Of a stretch of DNA of 64,000 nucleotides, positions 11,958 to 24,206 are shown piece by piece. The stretch's first letter is position 1; each line of letters opens with the position of its first letter. The position numbers and the translations under genes were made by a program. Below the pieces are notes generated by a model, which saw only the letters and a list, made by a program, of their open reading frames with translations, was not told the origin of the DNA and searched no databases. Source of the stretch: Gyrodactylus bullatarudis (taxonomy: Eukaryota > Platyhelminthes > Monogenea > Gyrodactylidea > Gyrodactylidae); contig SSNU01000098.1 in NCBI GenBank assembly GCA_012064415.1, positions 140,115 to 204,114 on the forward strand, written 5' to 3'.

Positions 11958-12647
11958 AGGTTTTTAGACTGTTAAAACGAGAAGTGGAAAAAATTTGCGA
12001 AAAATTTTGTTTATTTTTGCTTGTTTTTAGTATCAGGCTATCCCAAATTTTGGAAATTTTCTCTTCAGATTGGTTTATTCAGTAAAAAATTTCTCATAAA
12101 GAACTCTGATTCCAATCGAACCTGCTGTCTTCCTAGGATCACAAATCAGGAAACATAAACTTGGACAAGGAAATCAAATTTGTATTATCATGGAATTTCG
12201 TTTTCCTGATCATCTTTCTCCTGCTTGAATATCTTCTATTGATCAAATGTATTGTTTAAACAGACACAATTTTCGAGAATTATTTGTGAAAATATCGGCA
12301 TCGCTTCTTGCAGAAATTAATAATATTCCCATAACTTTTCCGTTTGAGTTCGTTACCGAGAAATATATTTAGTTTTAATGAAGATATCATCTGAGTATTG
12401 GATCTCTCCTGAAGATTCTCTATATGCTCTCTTTATTTTTTTTATTTGTTCGGGAATCGATGAATTTCCTTTTTTTCTAAATTTTCCTCCAGATCATTAT
12501 ATCAGTTTAAATGAAAAATATTGATTTTTCAATTAAAATTATATAATGAACTATCATTTCTCAAGCTTAATTGTAGAAGAAAAAATGAGATCATGGGTTA
12601 TTTCTACCCCACCTCATCTTAGCAACTCATTATTATTTATTAAAGCC

Positions 12648-12925
12648 TCAGAAAATACTTAGTTTACCCCACCTCATTCGAAAGGAAATTTATTAATCTC
12701 CTGGAATACGCAAATATCTCAGCTCTATCATTAGTCAAACTCGTGCTATACAAATTCAAAGAGATTTTCTTTCCAAAGATAAATTTTTTTGTTAAAAACG
12801 TTATTTTGAAACCTATTTCTCATTGTAACGTTTATTGTGCAATCATACCCTTAGAATTCGAATATGTAATTGCCAGGAATCTATCTGCTAAATCTTTAAA
12901 TATAGCGTTATTTTGGCTCAAAAAA
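12648..12925 (+). repeat. Dispersed protein-coding repeat of unknown class
   Basis: A frame running from about 12650 to the stop at 12926 encodes KFINLLEYANISALSLVKLV, then NVYCAIIPLEFEYVIARNLS and more. The first part recurs at 54256-54355 (RKYFVYHPFDRKSIKLLEYA...LSSVKLVLH) inside a TRPA intron, and a short piece recurs at 31355-31405. Multiple copies with a conserved reading frame suggest a transposon protein. I do not recognise the family. Confidence 0.4.
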
Positions 12926-12949
12926 TGATCCAATTTTTGATCGATAGCT

Positions 12950-14370
12950 CCGGAAATTATTGCGTTAAAATAACTGTAAACTCATAATCAGTGTATTCAT
13001 AAACCATAGGGATAGGCAAATGATTGAATGTGTGTCATGAAAAAATGGGACTTTAAGGCTGAAAAATTAAATTATCAATTTAAAAACCCCTTTTAATAAA
13101 GACAAAATGACTAAAATCGCTTATTGATCTGATAAATCCAATCTCCAACTATTTTAACATCATGTCACCAAATTTTGCTCCAAAATATCTTTTTATGCTT
13201 TTGTAATAAGATTAAAAAAAACTATGAAATTTTCAAATAAAAAACGTTTTTTGACCAATTATATGAAAAATTTCCTTTTTATTAAGATTTTTTTGAGAAT
13301 TCAGATTTGAAAATAAAACGTTATGGACTCTGTGTGTAAAAGACAAGTATTTCATAAGAAAAAAAATTGTTGATCCTTGAGGAATGAGGAACGAACGTAT
13401 GCAAGTAAACAATGTACTGTTTGATGGTACTTGATTAATTTCAAGATTCATCATCATCAGGTAGGTAATACAATCTCCTACAATCAATCCTTTTTTCCAA
13501 TTAATTGAATTTTCATCTACCTCTCTTCCTACGGGGGAAAATATAGAAAATTAGTTTTGCTTTCATCTCGTTTACCTTGTAGTCTCTTCTTAGTATGGAT
13601 TGGAAGAAATTGATAGAAAAACCTTTCATTTATTCAAGTGTAGTGTTGGATAAAGAGAAAGAGACCAACGTTGTATTGGTAATAACAAAGTGTTTAGCCA
13701 AAGAATAAAAATCTAAATGAAAGATAGATCAATACAACGAGACTTAATTTTTCCCCTTGAACAAATTCATTATACATGTTTTATATCAAGTTTAATGTGG
13801 GGGATATAACATGAAGATTCTTCATTCAAGAAGCAAGATAGCATAATTTAAAGTCACTTCCAGAGGTTTCGTTACTGAAATCATACAGTGCCCTGCGAAA
13901 CTCATGGATATCAAGAAATATCAGATGTATCAAGAGTCAAATTTCAGCCATAATATTTCAAAAATCGAATCACCGTAAGGGACTCGTTTTCATTTTATCG
14001 ATGTTAAAAAGACCAACACGATTAAAAGTAAACTTAGAGAGAAATAAGAGGGTGCAACTGTTTTCTAATTCACCCTCTAAATCTATTATTACTAGGGCCT
14101 CAAAAAAGTACTATTTGGTCTATTTTTACTCTAGACAAAGGACTGGCTGAGTTTTAATAATCTGAAGGAAAAATCTGCTTATCTAATCCTATTTAAAAGA
14201 TAGCTGGTCCTATTTCTGTACTAAATTGTGGTCACGGTACTTTATTGTAATATTTTTCAAATTTAAAATTCATTACACATTCAAAGGCTAGAAAAATTAA
14301 CCAATCATTTAATTGAGCGGATTTTTTGTGTCTACAAATCGATCATTTATTTTAAAAAACGATAGTTTTG
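12950..14370. other. Gene-poor stretch
   Basis: AT-rich sequence without a convincing gene. A 37-codon ORF at 13595-13708 (MDWKKLIEKPFIYSSVVLDK...) follows an AG acceptor-like site and could be an exon, but nothing joins to it. gggactttaaggctg at about 13048 resembles a decayed piggyBac-type end. Confidence 0.4.
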
Positions 14371-14377
14371 CGAATCC

Positions 14378-14575
14378 ATGAATTTCGGACTATACTCTTG
14401 GATCTATGGAAAAATACTTGACTATCTCTGTACCGAAACGTCTGGAAGAGACTTTGGAAATTCAACTTTGCTCAAATTGAAAATAAATGAAAGAAATTTG
14501 GACCAGAAGAAAGAGGAATTCATTTTTAAAATTTTCCTCAGATTTGATGTCGACGCTAAAAATACGATTTCCTAG
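14378..14575 (+). CDS. Hypothetical 65-residue ORF
   Basis: ATG 14378 to TAG 14573-14575. The composition is balanced and charged (MNFGLYSWIYGKILDYLCTE..., then KKEEFIFKIFLRFDVDAKN). It lies 300 bp upstream of the PUF-like ORF on the same strand, but I could not join the two in phase. No family recognised. Confidence 0.25.
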   Translation: MNFGLYSWIYGKILDYLCTETSGRDFGNSTLLKLKINERNLDQKKEEFIFKIFLRFDVDAKNTIS

Positions 14576-14875
14576 TTATTTTTTATTGCGAAATAAGTGA
14601 TAACTCGATAAAAAGCGGAAGATTAGAATAAATCTAGAAAGAAAAAAGGATCAGATTCCAGAGTGTGGATCGAAAACGGGGTTAAGAAAATTTTTTGAAA
14701 ATAAAAAGTCTATTTGTGGAATTTTACCGGAGAGCTGATTAATTAGAAATATCTGTAGAAATTTCTATATATTTTGAATTGAGAATTACAGAAATTTTCG
14801 TGTTTAGAATACTTAATAAAAATAAAATAAAGATTTTTTTTTATTTATTACACTCAAGTATAATAATTACAAAAG

Positions 14876-15112
14876 ATGAAATATTCGAATCATTTGGAAA
14901 CTCAACAACCAAACTCCTTGAGCAACCATGTTCTTCCAATAACATTCCCGTCAACACAAGAAAATTCATTAACAATTTCCGAAATATGCAAGAATCATGA
15001 AGGAAGCAAACTATTCAAAGCTTTTATTGAAGAAATAAATCAAAACAATGCCACATTGATATTTAACGAGCTTTTGAGCTTTCTATTTGACACAATTAGC
15101 TGTTCGACATAA
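14876..15112 (+). CDS. PUF (Pumilio)-like fragment
   Basis: ATG 14876 opens a 78-residue frame. A Gln/Asn/Ser-rich start (HLETQQPNSLSNHVLPITF) is followed by ISEICKNHEGSKLFKAFIEE and ATLIFNELLSFLFDTI. This follows one PUF RNA-binding repeat: C-K-x-x-x-G-S-x-x-F/I-x-x-x-I-E, then I-F-x-E-L. The frame stops exactly where a fold-back element begins (TAA AGC TAG TTA ACATG), so the gene is probably cut by that insertion or continues beyond it through unseen splicing. PUF proteins bind 3' UTRs of mRNAs and repress translation. The single repeat leaves the call tentative. Confidence 0.35.
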   Translation: MKYSNHLETQQPNSLSNHVLPITFPSTQENSLTISEICKNHEGSKLFKAFIEEINQNNATLIFNELLSFLFDTISCST

Positions 15113-15525
15113 AGCTAGTTAACATGAAGATGAGAATATTCTTTTTTTACAAAAAACCCAATATTTTTCTTCGGAAATTCAGAAAAAATTTACTTTTCGA
15201 ATTCCATGATAAAATGAATCAACAAGTTGGTGAAATTTCAAAATATTTCCGAAAAAATTCAATCTGACCAAAATTAAGCTGTTTTTTCGAATTTCGAAAA
15301 TGCACCAATTGAAATGATCCGAGATCAGTTTAAATTGAAGTTTCTATCAAAAGTTTCATAATGGTAGACTGTTCCCTTGTTTAATGGTGATCTTGAAAAA
15401 TAACTTCTAATTATCCATATCAAAAAAAACTCCAAATTCAAAAAATGAGGGCTAACTCAAAAAATCTTTAAAAATTTTGAGAATTTTGTTAAAATATTCA
15501 TCGAGAATAGCTGTATATTCTTATG
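15110..15525. mobile_element. Fold-back element (partly decayed)
   Basis: Starts ataaagctagttaacatgaa at 15109 followed by gatgagaatattc and a T-rich run, the family terminus. The middle block tagactgttcccttgtttaa and the tail gagaattttgtt at about 15480 resemble other members, but the right terminus is degraded. Confidence 0.5.
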
Positions 15526-16145
15526 GGTGAGTCTAAAAGAATCCATCTGCCTCTTTTATTATACAAATCTCATTTGAAGTAGACTTGAGAGTCCTAATTT
15601 TTAGTTTCGTTGCAATTCGATGATTTTCCTTCTCGTTCAACAAATTGAGTACGTGCATTATTTCTCTTTTATAGAAAAAATATCCTCATTCAGATATAAA
15701 TATTTATTATCAATGCAATTGTCTAATACTAATAATAATATCTCACAAGTGTATGATTGATCTGAGGCATGAGGATGCTAAATATATTTTCAAAAAGAAA
15801 ATAACTGTCATAATGAAACTTGCAATGCACAAGGATGACGGCAAGAATACCCTGAAATGACGATTTGAAATAAAAAGTAACTTCACTAACAAGTAAATAG
15901 TAAAGAACAAAGGTAGATAACTAGAAATTCTAAAATTAGTTTTATTGAATTCAAAGATCTTTTGTTATCCTTTCTAACAATGAATTATTTTTACATGAAT
16001 ATTGTCATGTTCAGATGAGAATAGCGCATTTTTACTGTACATTTTAGGTGTCACATTTCATTAATCAGTAGAACTGCTACCCCCCTCAATTCTGATAGTT
16101 TGGTAGCATAAAAAAATTTCCTTTACGCCGAAAGCAATAACTTTT

Positions 16146-16162
16146 TTAACCCTTAAAGACCC
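16146..16162 (+). mobile_element. piggyBac-type element terminus (solo)
   Basis: TTAACCCTTAAAGACCC is the mirror of the ends at 192 and 11941. No matching right end is recognised downstream. Confidence 0.35.
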
Positions 16163-16904
16163 AGATATATTTTTTCGAGGTACAGCGCCAAGATTGGAAT
16201 GCGCTGATAAAGAATATGCAACGAACTTTTGAAATTGTAATTTCATATTTTCAGAATAAATCTTTAGTCAATAATGTAAAGAAAATGAGATCACAAGATT
16301 AAATAGACAATGTCTGTGCTTAGTGATGGAATTTTTATTTGGTATGATACAATCCATTTATTTGAAATGAAAGTGCAAAATTGCTCTCATTAATTTTCAT
16401 CAAATTCAAAAAAAATCAATATTTCTTCGATATTTAGATACCCGGGGTAAAAAAATACTTAGACTTCTCTCTTATTTTCCTATGTATAATCTAATTGAAA
16501 AAATACTTCACCTTATACGACGTTTATCTTGTATTCAATCGTTCGAATGTTATAAGTTTTACTTTTACAAAAAATTTAACCATACAAATCAGTTTGTAAG
16601 AGGCAGAGCTTTGAATTTAATCCAAAACTCACTGTAAAACATCGAATTAAACATGACCTTAAATGATTATAAGTAAGATGAAATAAAATTACTTAAAATA
16701 GCCGTAATTTTGGATAGATAATCTGATCACTGATAACTCAAATTCATTCCTTAAAGCCTATCTGAGTGGTATTTTTCAATTCCTCTGATATGAGAATGAA
16801 AAAATATCCTAGAACATTTTTAATTTTATTTGAAGCAGTAGAACATAGTTTTATTCATAAATTCAGTTTTTTTCTTTTAAATTTTTCCAGATTTTGTTTA
16901 GGGG

Positions 16905-18155
16905 TATTTGGAAAACTAGCATTTCCAAAGGGTGTTTATTCAGAATTAGTATTCTTTTAAATCGAAATATCAGATCAGATATGTCTTTTTACGTAAGCGT
17001 GCATAAAGTAATTACAGATTTAGTATGTCCTTGAGTTATGTTTTCAAATTTAGTATTTTTTCTCAGAATTGGTATTACTAGATTTTATTCATAAATAATC
17101 TGTTTTGTTTCAAAACTTGACTTTTATTTCATTTTTTGAAAGAAATCTGGAATTGATTATGTCATTTTCTCAACAGGGTTTTCTACAATGGTAAGAATCA
17201 GTGAATCTCGGTAAGGTGTCCATAACGAAAAGTTAGCAAATATAAACTAATCCAGTTTTTTCTCAGGTATTTATGCTGTATAGTCATGAGCCTTCTCATT
17301 AAATTCTTTGATTAAATTTCTTAAATTCACTAATTCTTACCATTGAAGAAAACCCTGTTGAGAAAATGACATAATCAATTCCAGATTTCTTTCAAAAAAT
17401 GAAATAAAAGTCAAGTTTTGAAACAAAACAGATTATTTATGAATAAAATCTAGTAATACCAATTCTGAGAAAAAATACTAAATTTGAAAACATAACTCAA
17501 GGACATACTAAATCTGTAATTACTTTATGTGTGCTGGGGATATTTTTTTAAAATTAGTAAATTTTTTCCTAACACTCATTCGATAGAATATTTAAAGGCG
17601 GTTCTAATGATGCATAACACTAGTAGGTTCTGAGAAAGTCCTAGGGGTGTTGTAAATAGGTTGAATGATTTTCCTATCTAAATGTATTGAAAGTCAATAA
17701 ACCAATTGTTTTCGAATTTTCGAAAGCTATAAATAATCAATCTTAGAATAAATTTTTGTTGTTGGAAGCTAATTATTTCTTCAAGCCAACTATGTAGAAC
17801 GGATATTATTTTGAATCAATTGAAAATAACATGGATTGCTGTAGAAAATGTACACACTTCTTAAAAGTAATGCGATTTATTTTCGTGAACGTTATTTTTC
17901 AGAACTTTGTTGTATTGACATCACCCCTAGAAAAAAGTTTAATCTAAGAGAAATTTCGCACCTAGATTCCTAAAATACCAAAGCATCTTTATTTATGTAG
18001 GCATCTGTGAATTTTCGAAAAATTGTTCTTAAAAAGTTGTCCCTAACGTGCGCTTAGCTAAAAAGACATATCTGGTCTGATTTTTCGATTTAAAAACATT
18101 CTAATTCTGAATAAAGACCCTTTGGACTTGCTAGTTTTGCAAATGCTCCTTTTGT
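16905..18155. mobile_element. Fold-back element with a 510-bp insertion in its right arm
   Basis: Left arm about 16905-17210. The inner half (from gcataaagtaattacagatt to gttttctacaatggtaagaa) is mirrored almost base for base at 17325-17535. The outer half (aactagcatttccaaagggt, ttattcagaattag, gatatgtctttttacgtaag) is mirrored only at 18045-18155. About 510 bp (17536-18045) therefore interrupts the right arm. No protein is apparent inside. Confidence 0.75.
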
Positions 18156-18811
18156 TTATCAGAAGCATTCAAAAATATAATGCAACATGGCTTGGTATCT
18201 TCAAATATCCTTAAGATTACTTTACGAAATTTCATCTTTTATTTAAAGGTGTGAAATCTTGAAATATAGATAATTCTCTCAAGCTTCGAATCAAATTAAC
18301 ACTCACGAATTCATTCTGTTGAATTATTCGATTCAAGAATGCTCAACTCTTGAAAAGATTGATAAAACGATTTAGATTGAAGATTCGACTTATTATTTAT
18401 GGCTATTAACCATTTGGTTAATCCGATTTTACTCTGTATCGATTTCAGTAATTTGACTTTAAGCTCAAATTTAAACGTTTAGATACCAAGTTTAGGGAAT
18501 GATAACTTGGAAATGCTTCTAAAATTAACTCAAAGATTTCGCTTTGATGCAATTTAAAAACAAATTTTTTATCACTTTGTCACTATTTAAATTAAAATTT
18601 TTATTTTATTTAACAGTTTCAGGTTACAAAACTGGGATTTAATATTTTGAATGAAAAAATTTCGAATCTATTTTTTTGCCTCGGAAAGCTGATTGAGCTG
18701 ATTAGAAAACTTCAAGAGTGAAATGGTCCATCAATCAAGAATGGACGAAGATCCCTTGGGGGATAGGGAGAAATATTTTGGGAATTCTTCTCTCCCAAGT
18801 AGATGGGCATG

Positions 18812-20265
18812 AAAAGAGGGAAATGCATTCGTAGTAATGTCAATCCAATCGAGTAATGTTAATCTTGTTAGATTGACATTATTCCCTAAGTAGTATCTTT
18901 ACTAGCAGTGTCAGCATCTAAAAGAGCAACAAAATTGCTGTAAAGTAAAGTGGAAAAATAAAATAAAATATGATTTAGAATTAGAATAGGCCTTTTTAAA
19001 TAATATTAGTGATAGCCTTTTTCCAGGAAATAGCAGAATTTTACTTTTCCCTTGTAAGTAGATTATAAAATCAAATAAATTATTCGGTTGAGTAGGCGTT
19101 TTAACATATGACCAGTAGAGATGTAACGAATTTTGACCTCTTTTTAAATCAAAGTTTTCCGTGAAATTTCTACATATAATTTTGATAACAATGATGTGTG
19201 AAATCTAAAATAACTGAAAATTCGTCTGCAATCCCATGCATAGTCGTGCATTGCCCATTTTCCCTAAATTTTCTTGTAGGCATAGTGGAATAACAAAATT
19301 TAACAGAAATGATCCTGACATGATTCTATTACTATTTTCATTGAAAAAAACCCTTATCAGCAAAAAAAGATATTCGTAATTTTAGTGAAAACCTAGTAAA
19401 AATTCATTGAAAATCTAGCGGCATTTTTCGAATATTATCACAGACGAGAATTTTGATACTTGATCTTATTATCTTAATTAATTTTAAGAAGGTTTTTAAA
19501 ATAGGTTGAAAAATGTAAAAATAGGTTGAGATGTAACAAATTTTTCAACCTATTTTAAAAACCTTCCTAAATGAAAGTACTATGAATCCTTAAAATTAAT
19601 TAAGATAATAAGATCAAGTATCAAAATTCTCGTCTGTGATAATATTCGAAAAATGCCGCTAGATTTTCAATGAATTTTTACTAGGTTTTCACTAAAATTA
19701 CGAATATCTTTTTTTGCTGATAAGGGTTTTTTTCAATGAAAATAGTAATAGAATCATGTCAGGATCATTTCTGTTAAATTTTGTTATTCCACTATGCCTA
19801 CAAGAAAATTTAGGGAAAATGGGCAATGCACGACTATGCATGGGATTGCAGACGAATTTTCAGTTATTTTAGATTTCACACATCATTGTTATCAAAATTA
19901 TATGTAGAAATTTCACGGAAAACTTTGATTTAAAAAGAGGTCAAAATTCGTTACATCTCTACTGGTCATATGTTAAAACGCCTACTCAACCGAATAATTT
20001 ATTTGATTTTATAATCTACTTACAAGGGAAAAGTAAAATTCTGCTATTTCCTGGAAAAAGGCTATCACTAATATTATTTAAAAAGGCCTATTCTAATTCT
20101 AAATCATATTTTATTTTATTTTTCCACTTTACTTTACAGCAATTTTGTTGCTCTTTTAGATGCTGACACTGCTAGTAAAGATACTACTTAGGGAATAATG
20201 TCAATCTAACAAGATTAACATTACTCGATTGGATTGACATTACTACGAATGCATTTCCCTCTTTT
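18812..20265. repeat. Giant near-perfect palindrome (arms about 700 bp)
   Basis: The arm 18812-19516 (starting aaaagagggaaatgcattcg) is repeated in reverse at 19541-20265 (ending cgaatgcatttccctctttt). Every block I compared by eye is identical, for example ttccaggaaatagcagaatt near 19022 against aattctgctatttcctggaa near 20039. The only clear difference is a 23-nt insertion in the right arm (about 19568-19590). The loop is about 24 nt. Neither arm contains an ORF of 60 codons. Near each outer end a small inverted repeat (aatgtcaatcc...gattgacatt) is nested. Confidence 0.9.
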
Positions 20266-20411
20266 AGTAGTGTTAGTCTTCTCCCAAGCTAACTAAAATA
20301 GTTCCAGATAGACTAATGTTCTCTAACCCTCCATATGAGTTTAGAATCTAACAATACAATAAAAAATAGTACATCTCATTATCAGTAGAATAAGTGGAGA
20401 AAAGAAAATAT

Positions 20412-20812
20412 AAGAAGATGAGAATTTACATTTTTTACAAAAATCTCAATATTTTTGTTCGGAAAATCAGAATAAAATTAATTTTTCCAATTTTATAATG
20501 AAATAGGTCAAAATGTTGTGGAAATTGAAAAAAATTTCTGAAACAATTCTGTTTTGACCAAAATTAGACTGTTTTTTGATTCTCAAAGATGCACCAAATT
20601 TTTATCGATTTCAAAAATTTGAAGCCCTTAAAGGCAGATATTCGAGATCGGGATAAGACAAAGAATACGAATTGGGCCATGGAGGTAGAAAGGAATCTAC
20701 TGTTTTTTACAAGAAAAATTTGATGATTGAATTCTAAAAATTTTTCTGACTTATCGAAGGAAAATATTGAGTTTATTGTAAAGATGTTGTAAATTCTCAT
20801 GTCAATCAGGTC
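20412..20812. mobile_element. Fold-back element
   Basis: gaagatgagaatttacattt at the left is mirrored by tgtaaattctcatgtcaatc at the right, both from the family terminus. Inner blocks are partly shared with the element at 25905 (for example ctacctccatggcccaattc and its mirror). Confidence 0.6.
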
Positions 20813-21091
20813 TAGAATGTTGAATAAGCTTATCTGTATTCTCTCTAATTAACTTTGCATCTCGAGATAAGTAAAAATAACAAGCATCAAGTTTTAATAG
20901 CAACACGTTTTTCACAAATTCTCTTCACAGTAGAATCTTGATGTTAGAAATCTTGTGTAGTTTTAATAATAAATCATTCATGAAAATGTTAATGATGAAT
21001 TTTCTCGGGTATTAAACAAAATTTCTTCAAAATGAATCGAATGAATTCTTGAAAGATAAACCTTTTATTCTAAATTTGCTATTTTTTTCAG

Positions 21092-21969
21092 ATCAATGTT
21101 GCTTTCAGATCAAAGAAACTCATTACAATTTCCTTCGTATTCTTTATTTTCATTCTTGAAAGATGGGAATTTGATTGGAGAGGTGAATGACAGAAGAAGC
21201 TGCATTTTTTTCATTATCGATCACCGTTGATTGTATCATTAAGATAAGAAAAATCTAGATTTGAGATGGAAACATCTCTCGATTGACAAATCTTACGTGA
21301 ATCAATATTTTTTCTTGGTAAAAATGAATAAAGATAACTGCATATTTTGCAATTAACCCTTAAGATTTGAATAAATTTAGTTTTCAGTTTAAAAAATGGG
21401 ATTTGAAAATCTGAAGGAGTCGGAACTAGAAGGTTACAAAATAAATAAAAATCGTGGATTACAATGCAAATGCCGTCAAAAATCAAAAGCTGAAAAAAAA
21501 GTTGAAGGAAATTTAGTTATTTTTTTATTTATTTAAGAAGTTTCTTTCGAAACTTTTTGGGGTAAATTTTGAAAAAATATTTGGTGACTTTTGGAATTCG
21601 CCCTAATTTTTAATAATTTTTATTCAAAACTATAGAAGATCAATAATCAATAAAATTTTCCAAAACTCAGAATGCATCTAAATACAGTAGTTTGTAGGAT
21701 AATTATTCTAATTATAATGAATAATACTATTATGCATTGCTCACGAACTTTGTGCATTACATTTGAGAACGAATTGCATTTTTATTTCTCATATACAGAA
21801 TGCCTCATTTTCTAACAGTGGCAAGAAATTACAATTACCAGTAGTAGTTGGAAATTTTAATGAGTCCATAGATCAATCAGAAATTTTGATCCAGAATCTC
21901 TTGGAATTCATTTCCCAGGGAGATTATTCTTATTCCTTAGAGAGATGTCTTTCATCTATTACAATTTGA
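21092..21969 (+). CDS. Candidate 3' part of a gene, two exons
   Basis: Exon 21092-21182 (acceptor TTTTTTTCAG, donor GTGAATG) encodes SMLLSDQRNSLQFPSYSLFS and FLKDGNLIGE. It joins in phase 0 to 21799-21969 (acceptor ATATACAG), which encodes KKLQLPVVVGNFNESIDQSE...LEFISQGDYSYSLERCLSSI and ends in TGA. An AATAAA lies at about 21978. The 616-nt intron contains the ORF at 21398-21535. Splice sites, phase and polyadenylation signal agree, but the 5' end and the family are unknown. Confidence 0.35.
21398..21535 (+). pseudogene. Copy of the ENLKESELEGYKINK protein motif
   Basis: A 45-codon frame starts MGFENLKESELEGYKINKNR and continues CKCRQKSKAEKKVEG. The same motif with the same reading frame is encoded on the other strand at 24207-24423 (VENLKESELEGYKINKKRGG). 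Conservation at protein level in two places implies a coding origin, either a small gene family or a transposon protein. Confidence 0.35.
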
Positions 21970-22857
21970 AGATTGCAATAAAAATATGACAAAAGTTATT
22001 GCCAATTGTATACTTTTCCCAGCCTAAATCTCATTTTGAAGATAATCGAAAACTATGCATTATTTCATATAAAACTATACGTTTTTGAGTTTATTCTGAT
22101 GTACAAAATCTCGATTGATGATGACAGTTTTGGAACACGCGCCAAGATTTTTTCAATGAATTTTTCCACGAGAAAGGAAAAAATTAAGATCCTAAAGACA
22201 TCAGGTAAGTTTTGATGATTTTTTCCAGAGCCGATAGTCTAGAGATTTATGGTGTGAAATTTCTCTCAAAAAATTTCTTTTTAACTTCAAATAGGCAAGT
22301 CCAAAGGAAAAAAATTTCAAAAATACAGTTTTTGAGTTATACAAGGTAATGAAAATAATTAAATCGAATAAAGTTCACAATTGTACTATATGATCCGATA
22401 TTTTTTTGTTAGTTCTATTCAACTCATTTTTAAGTAAGAATATTGATGCTGCTCAAAATATTGTTGAAAAGGAGTTGATATTTGCGAAACGTTCTCGGTC
22501 TTGAATATGTATGAGTTTGAAAAGAAATATATTAAGATGTAAATTTTATTTGGAGTCACTTTTGAAAATTTGAATTAACCCAATTTATTTATCCTGTTTT
22601 GCAGAAATAAAGGGAGATTAACTCAAATACGCCATGTTTTAATTCCATTCAAGTGGATTGCACGTTTGAATAACTTTCGTTATGCAGGCCTAAATAACCG
22701 ACCAGAGTAGAGGGAAGTATACCCTTATTAGTTTGGCTGATTTTCTTCAAGACTCAAAAGAAATAGAATTTCTCTGTTTAGAATTCTTCGCCTAATTTTG
22801 ATCACAAGATTTCCAATTTAAATGAAATTCAAAATTGGGCCTAACATTTGATGTAAT

Positions 22858-23545
22858 GTTGGTTGATATGAAGTTGGGAATCTATCTATGATTTTAACAG
22901 AAATCTCGAAATTTTCATCAAGAATTTGAATTTATTAAAGATTTTCTGGAATCCTATTCATGTTGTCCGCCTTTACCATTTGAAGAAAAAAATTCTGAAA
23001 AAAATTATTTTTATGAAAAATATGGCCATTTTTCAAATTCCCATTTGGCGCCAAAATCCCATTTTTTCGAACTTTGAACTGAAAAATTTTATTGATTTGA
23101 AAGTAAGAGGATGATCAAAAGAGTTTTTTTCAGGATCAAGATTAGATAATAAAGCTGAATAGCACCGTCAAATTATCGACAGTTTCCCCATTTTCGAGAG
23201 ATTTTGAATTATCGAAATTTCGTTGATTTTCAAGTAGTGAAAATTATCAAAAAATTCCGCTCCCAAACGATACTAAGGTTGAGCATAAAATCAGATTCAG
23301 TTGAATTGATTTTCTTGTCTAATCTTGAATATGAAAAACCTTTTTTGATCAACCTCCAACTTTCAAATCAATAAAAATTGTCAGCTCAAAGTTTGAAAAA
23401 ATGACAATTTTTCAAATGGTAAAGGCGGGCAATGAGTAGGATTCCAGAAAATCTTTAACAAATTCAAATTCTTGATGAAAATTTCGAGATTTCTGTTAAA
23501 ATCATAGATAGATTCCTAACTTCATATCAATTAGCTTTATAAATC
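22858..23545. mobile_element. Fold-back element with arms of about 300 bp
   Basis: The left arm starts gttgatatgaagttgggaat and contains tttctggaatcctattcatg and gcctttaccatttgaagaaa. The right arm ends attcctaacttcatatcaat followed by tagctttataa. A partial copy of the left arm, from the ggaatcctac block to ggcgccaaaatcc, ends this window at 63890-64000. Confidence 0.8.
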
Positions 23546-24206
23546 TTTTTGGAAATTATCTTTGCTATCAAATCCTTGTAATATGAGATATGAACAACAA
23601 TGCGATAATTTTTGTTCTTATTTAAAAAATTAAACAAATTAAGAACGTTCAATTTATGAAATTTTCACATTCATCTTTACTATCAATAGTATATTATCAA
23701 TAAAAATATTGATATCAGCTAAATTTAAATTTCTTATCCAAGGGTGAAGCTTTTTTTTATTATCCTCCATCGTTCGTATGGAAGGCCAGACAAGAGCAAA
23801 TTAAAACAATTACATATAAAAACTTGATCGTAAATGAGAGAATTTGGATTATTATCTACAATAAATTCACGAATGTATATACTGATCAATGATGTTTTAA
23901 TATTCAAGACACACATTATTGTATTGCACTTGACTAAAATTATTTTCTGCATCGGAGAAAAAAATATTTGCATTTCTCCCCAAGATGGCATAGCAAGTTA
24001 TTACATTAACCAAATGTCACTTTCCTCTTCTTTATCCAGCCAAGATAATAGGAATAACTTTTACCAAAACATGGGTGTAATCATATGCTAGCTTTGATGA
24101 GGGACTGTAATTTTAATCACAGAAATTATTGTTGTTCAACATTAACATATGTAGCTGATGAAACTTTTTAAAAATAATTTTATTTAACACTAAATTTCAT
24201 TAGACA

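Noticed and set aside
11855..12085. 76-codon plus-strand ORF
   Set aside because: It runs through a piggyBac-type terminus and AT-rich sequence, and starts with no supporting context.
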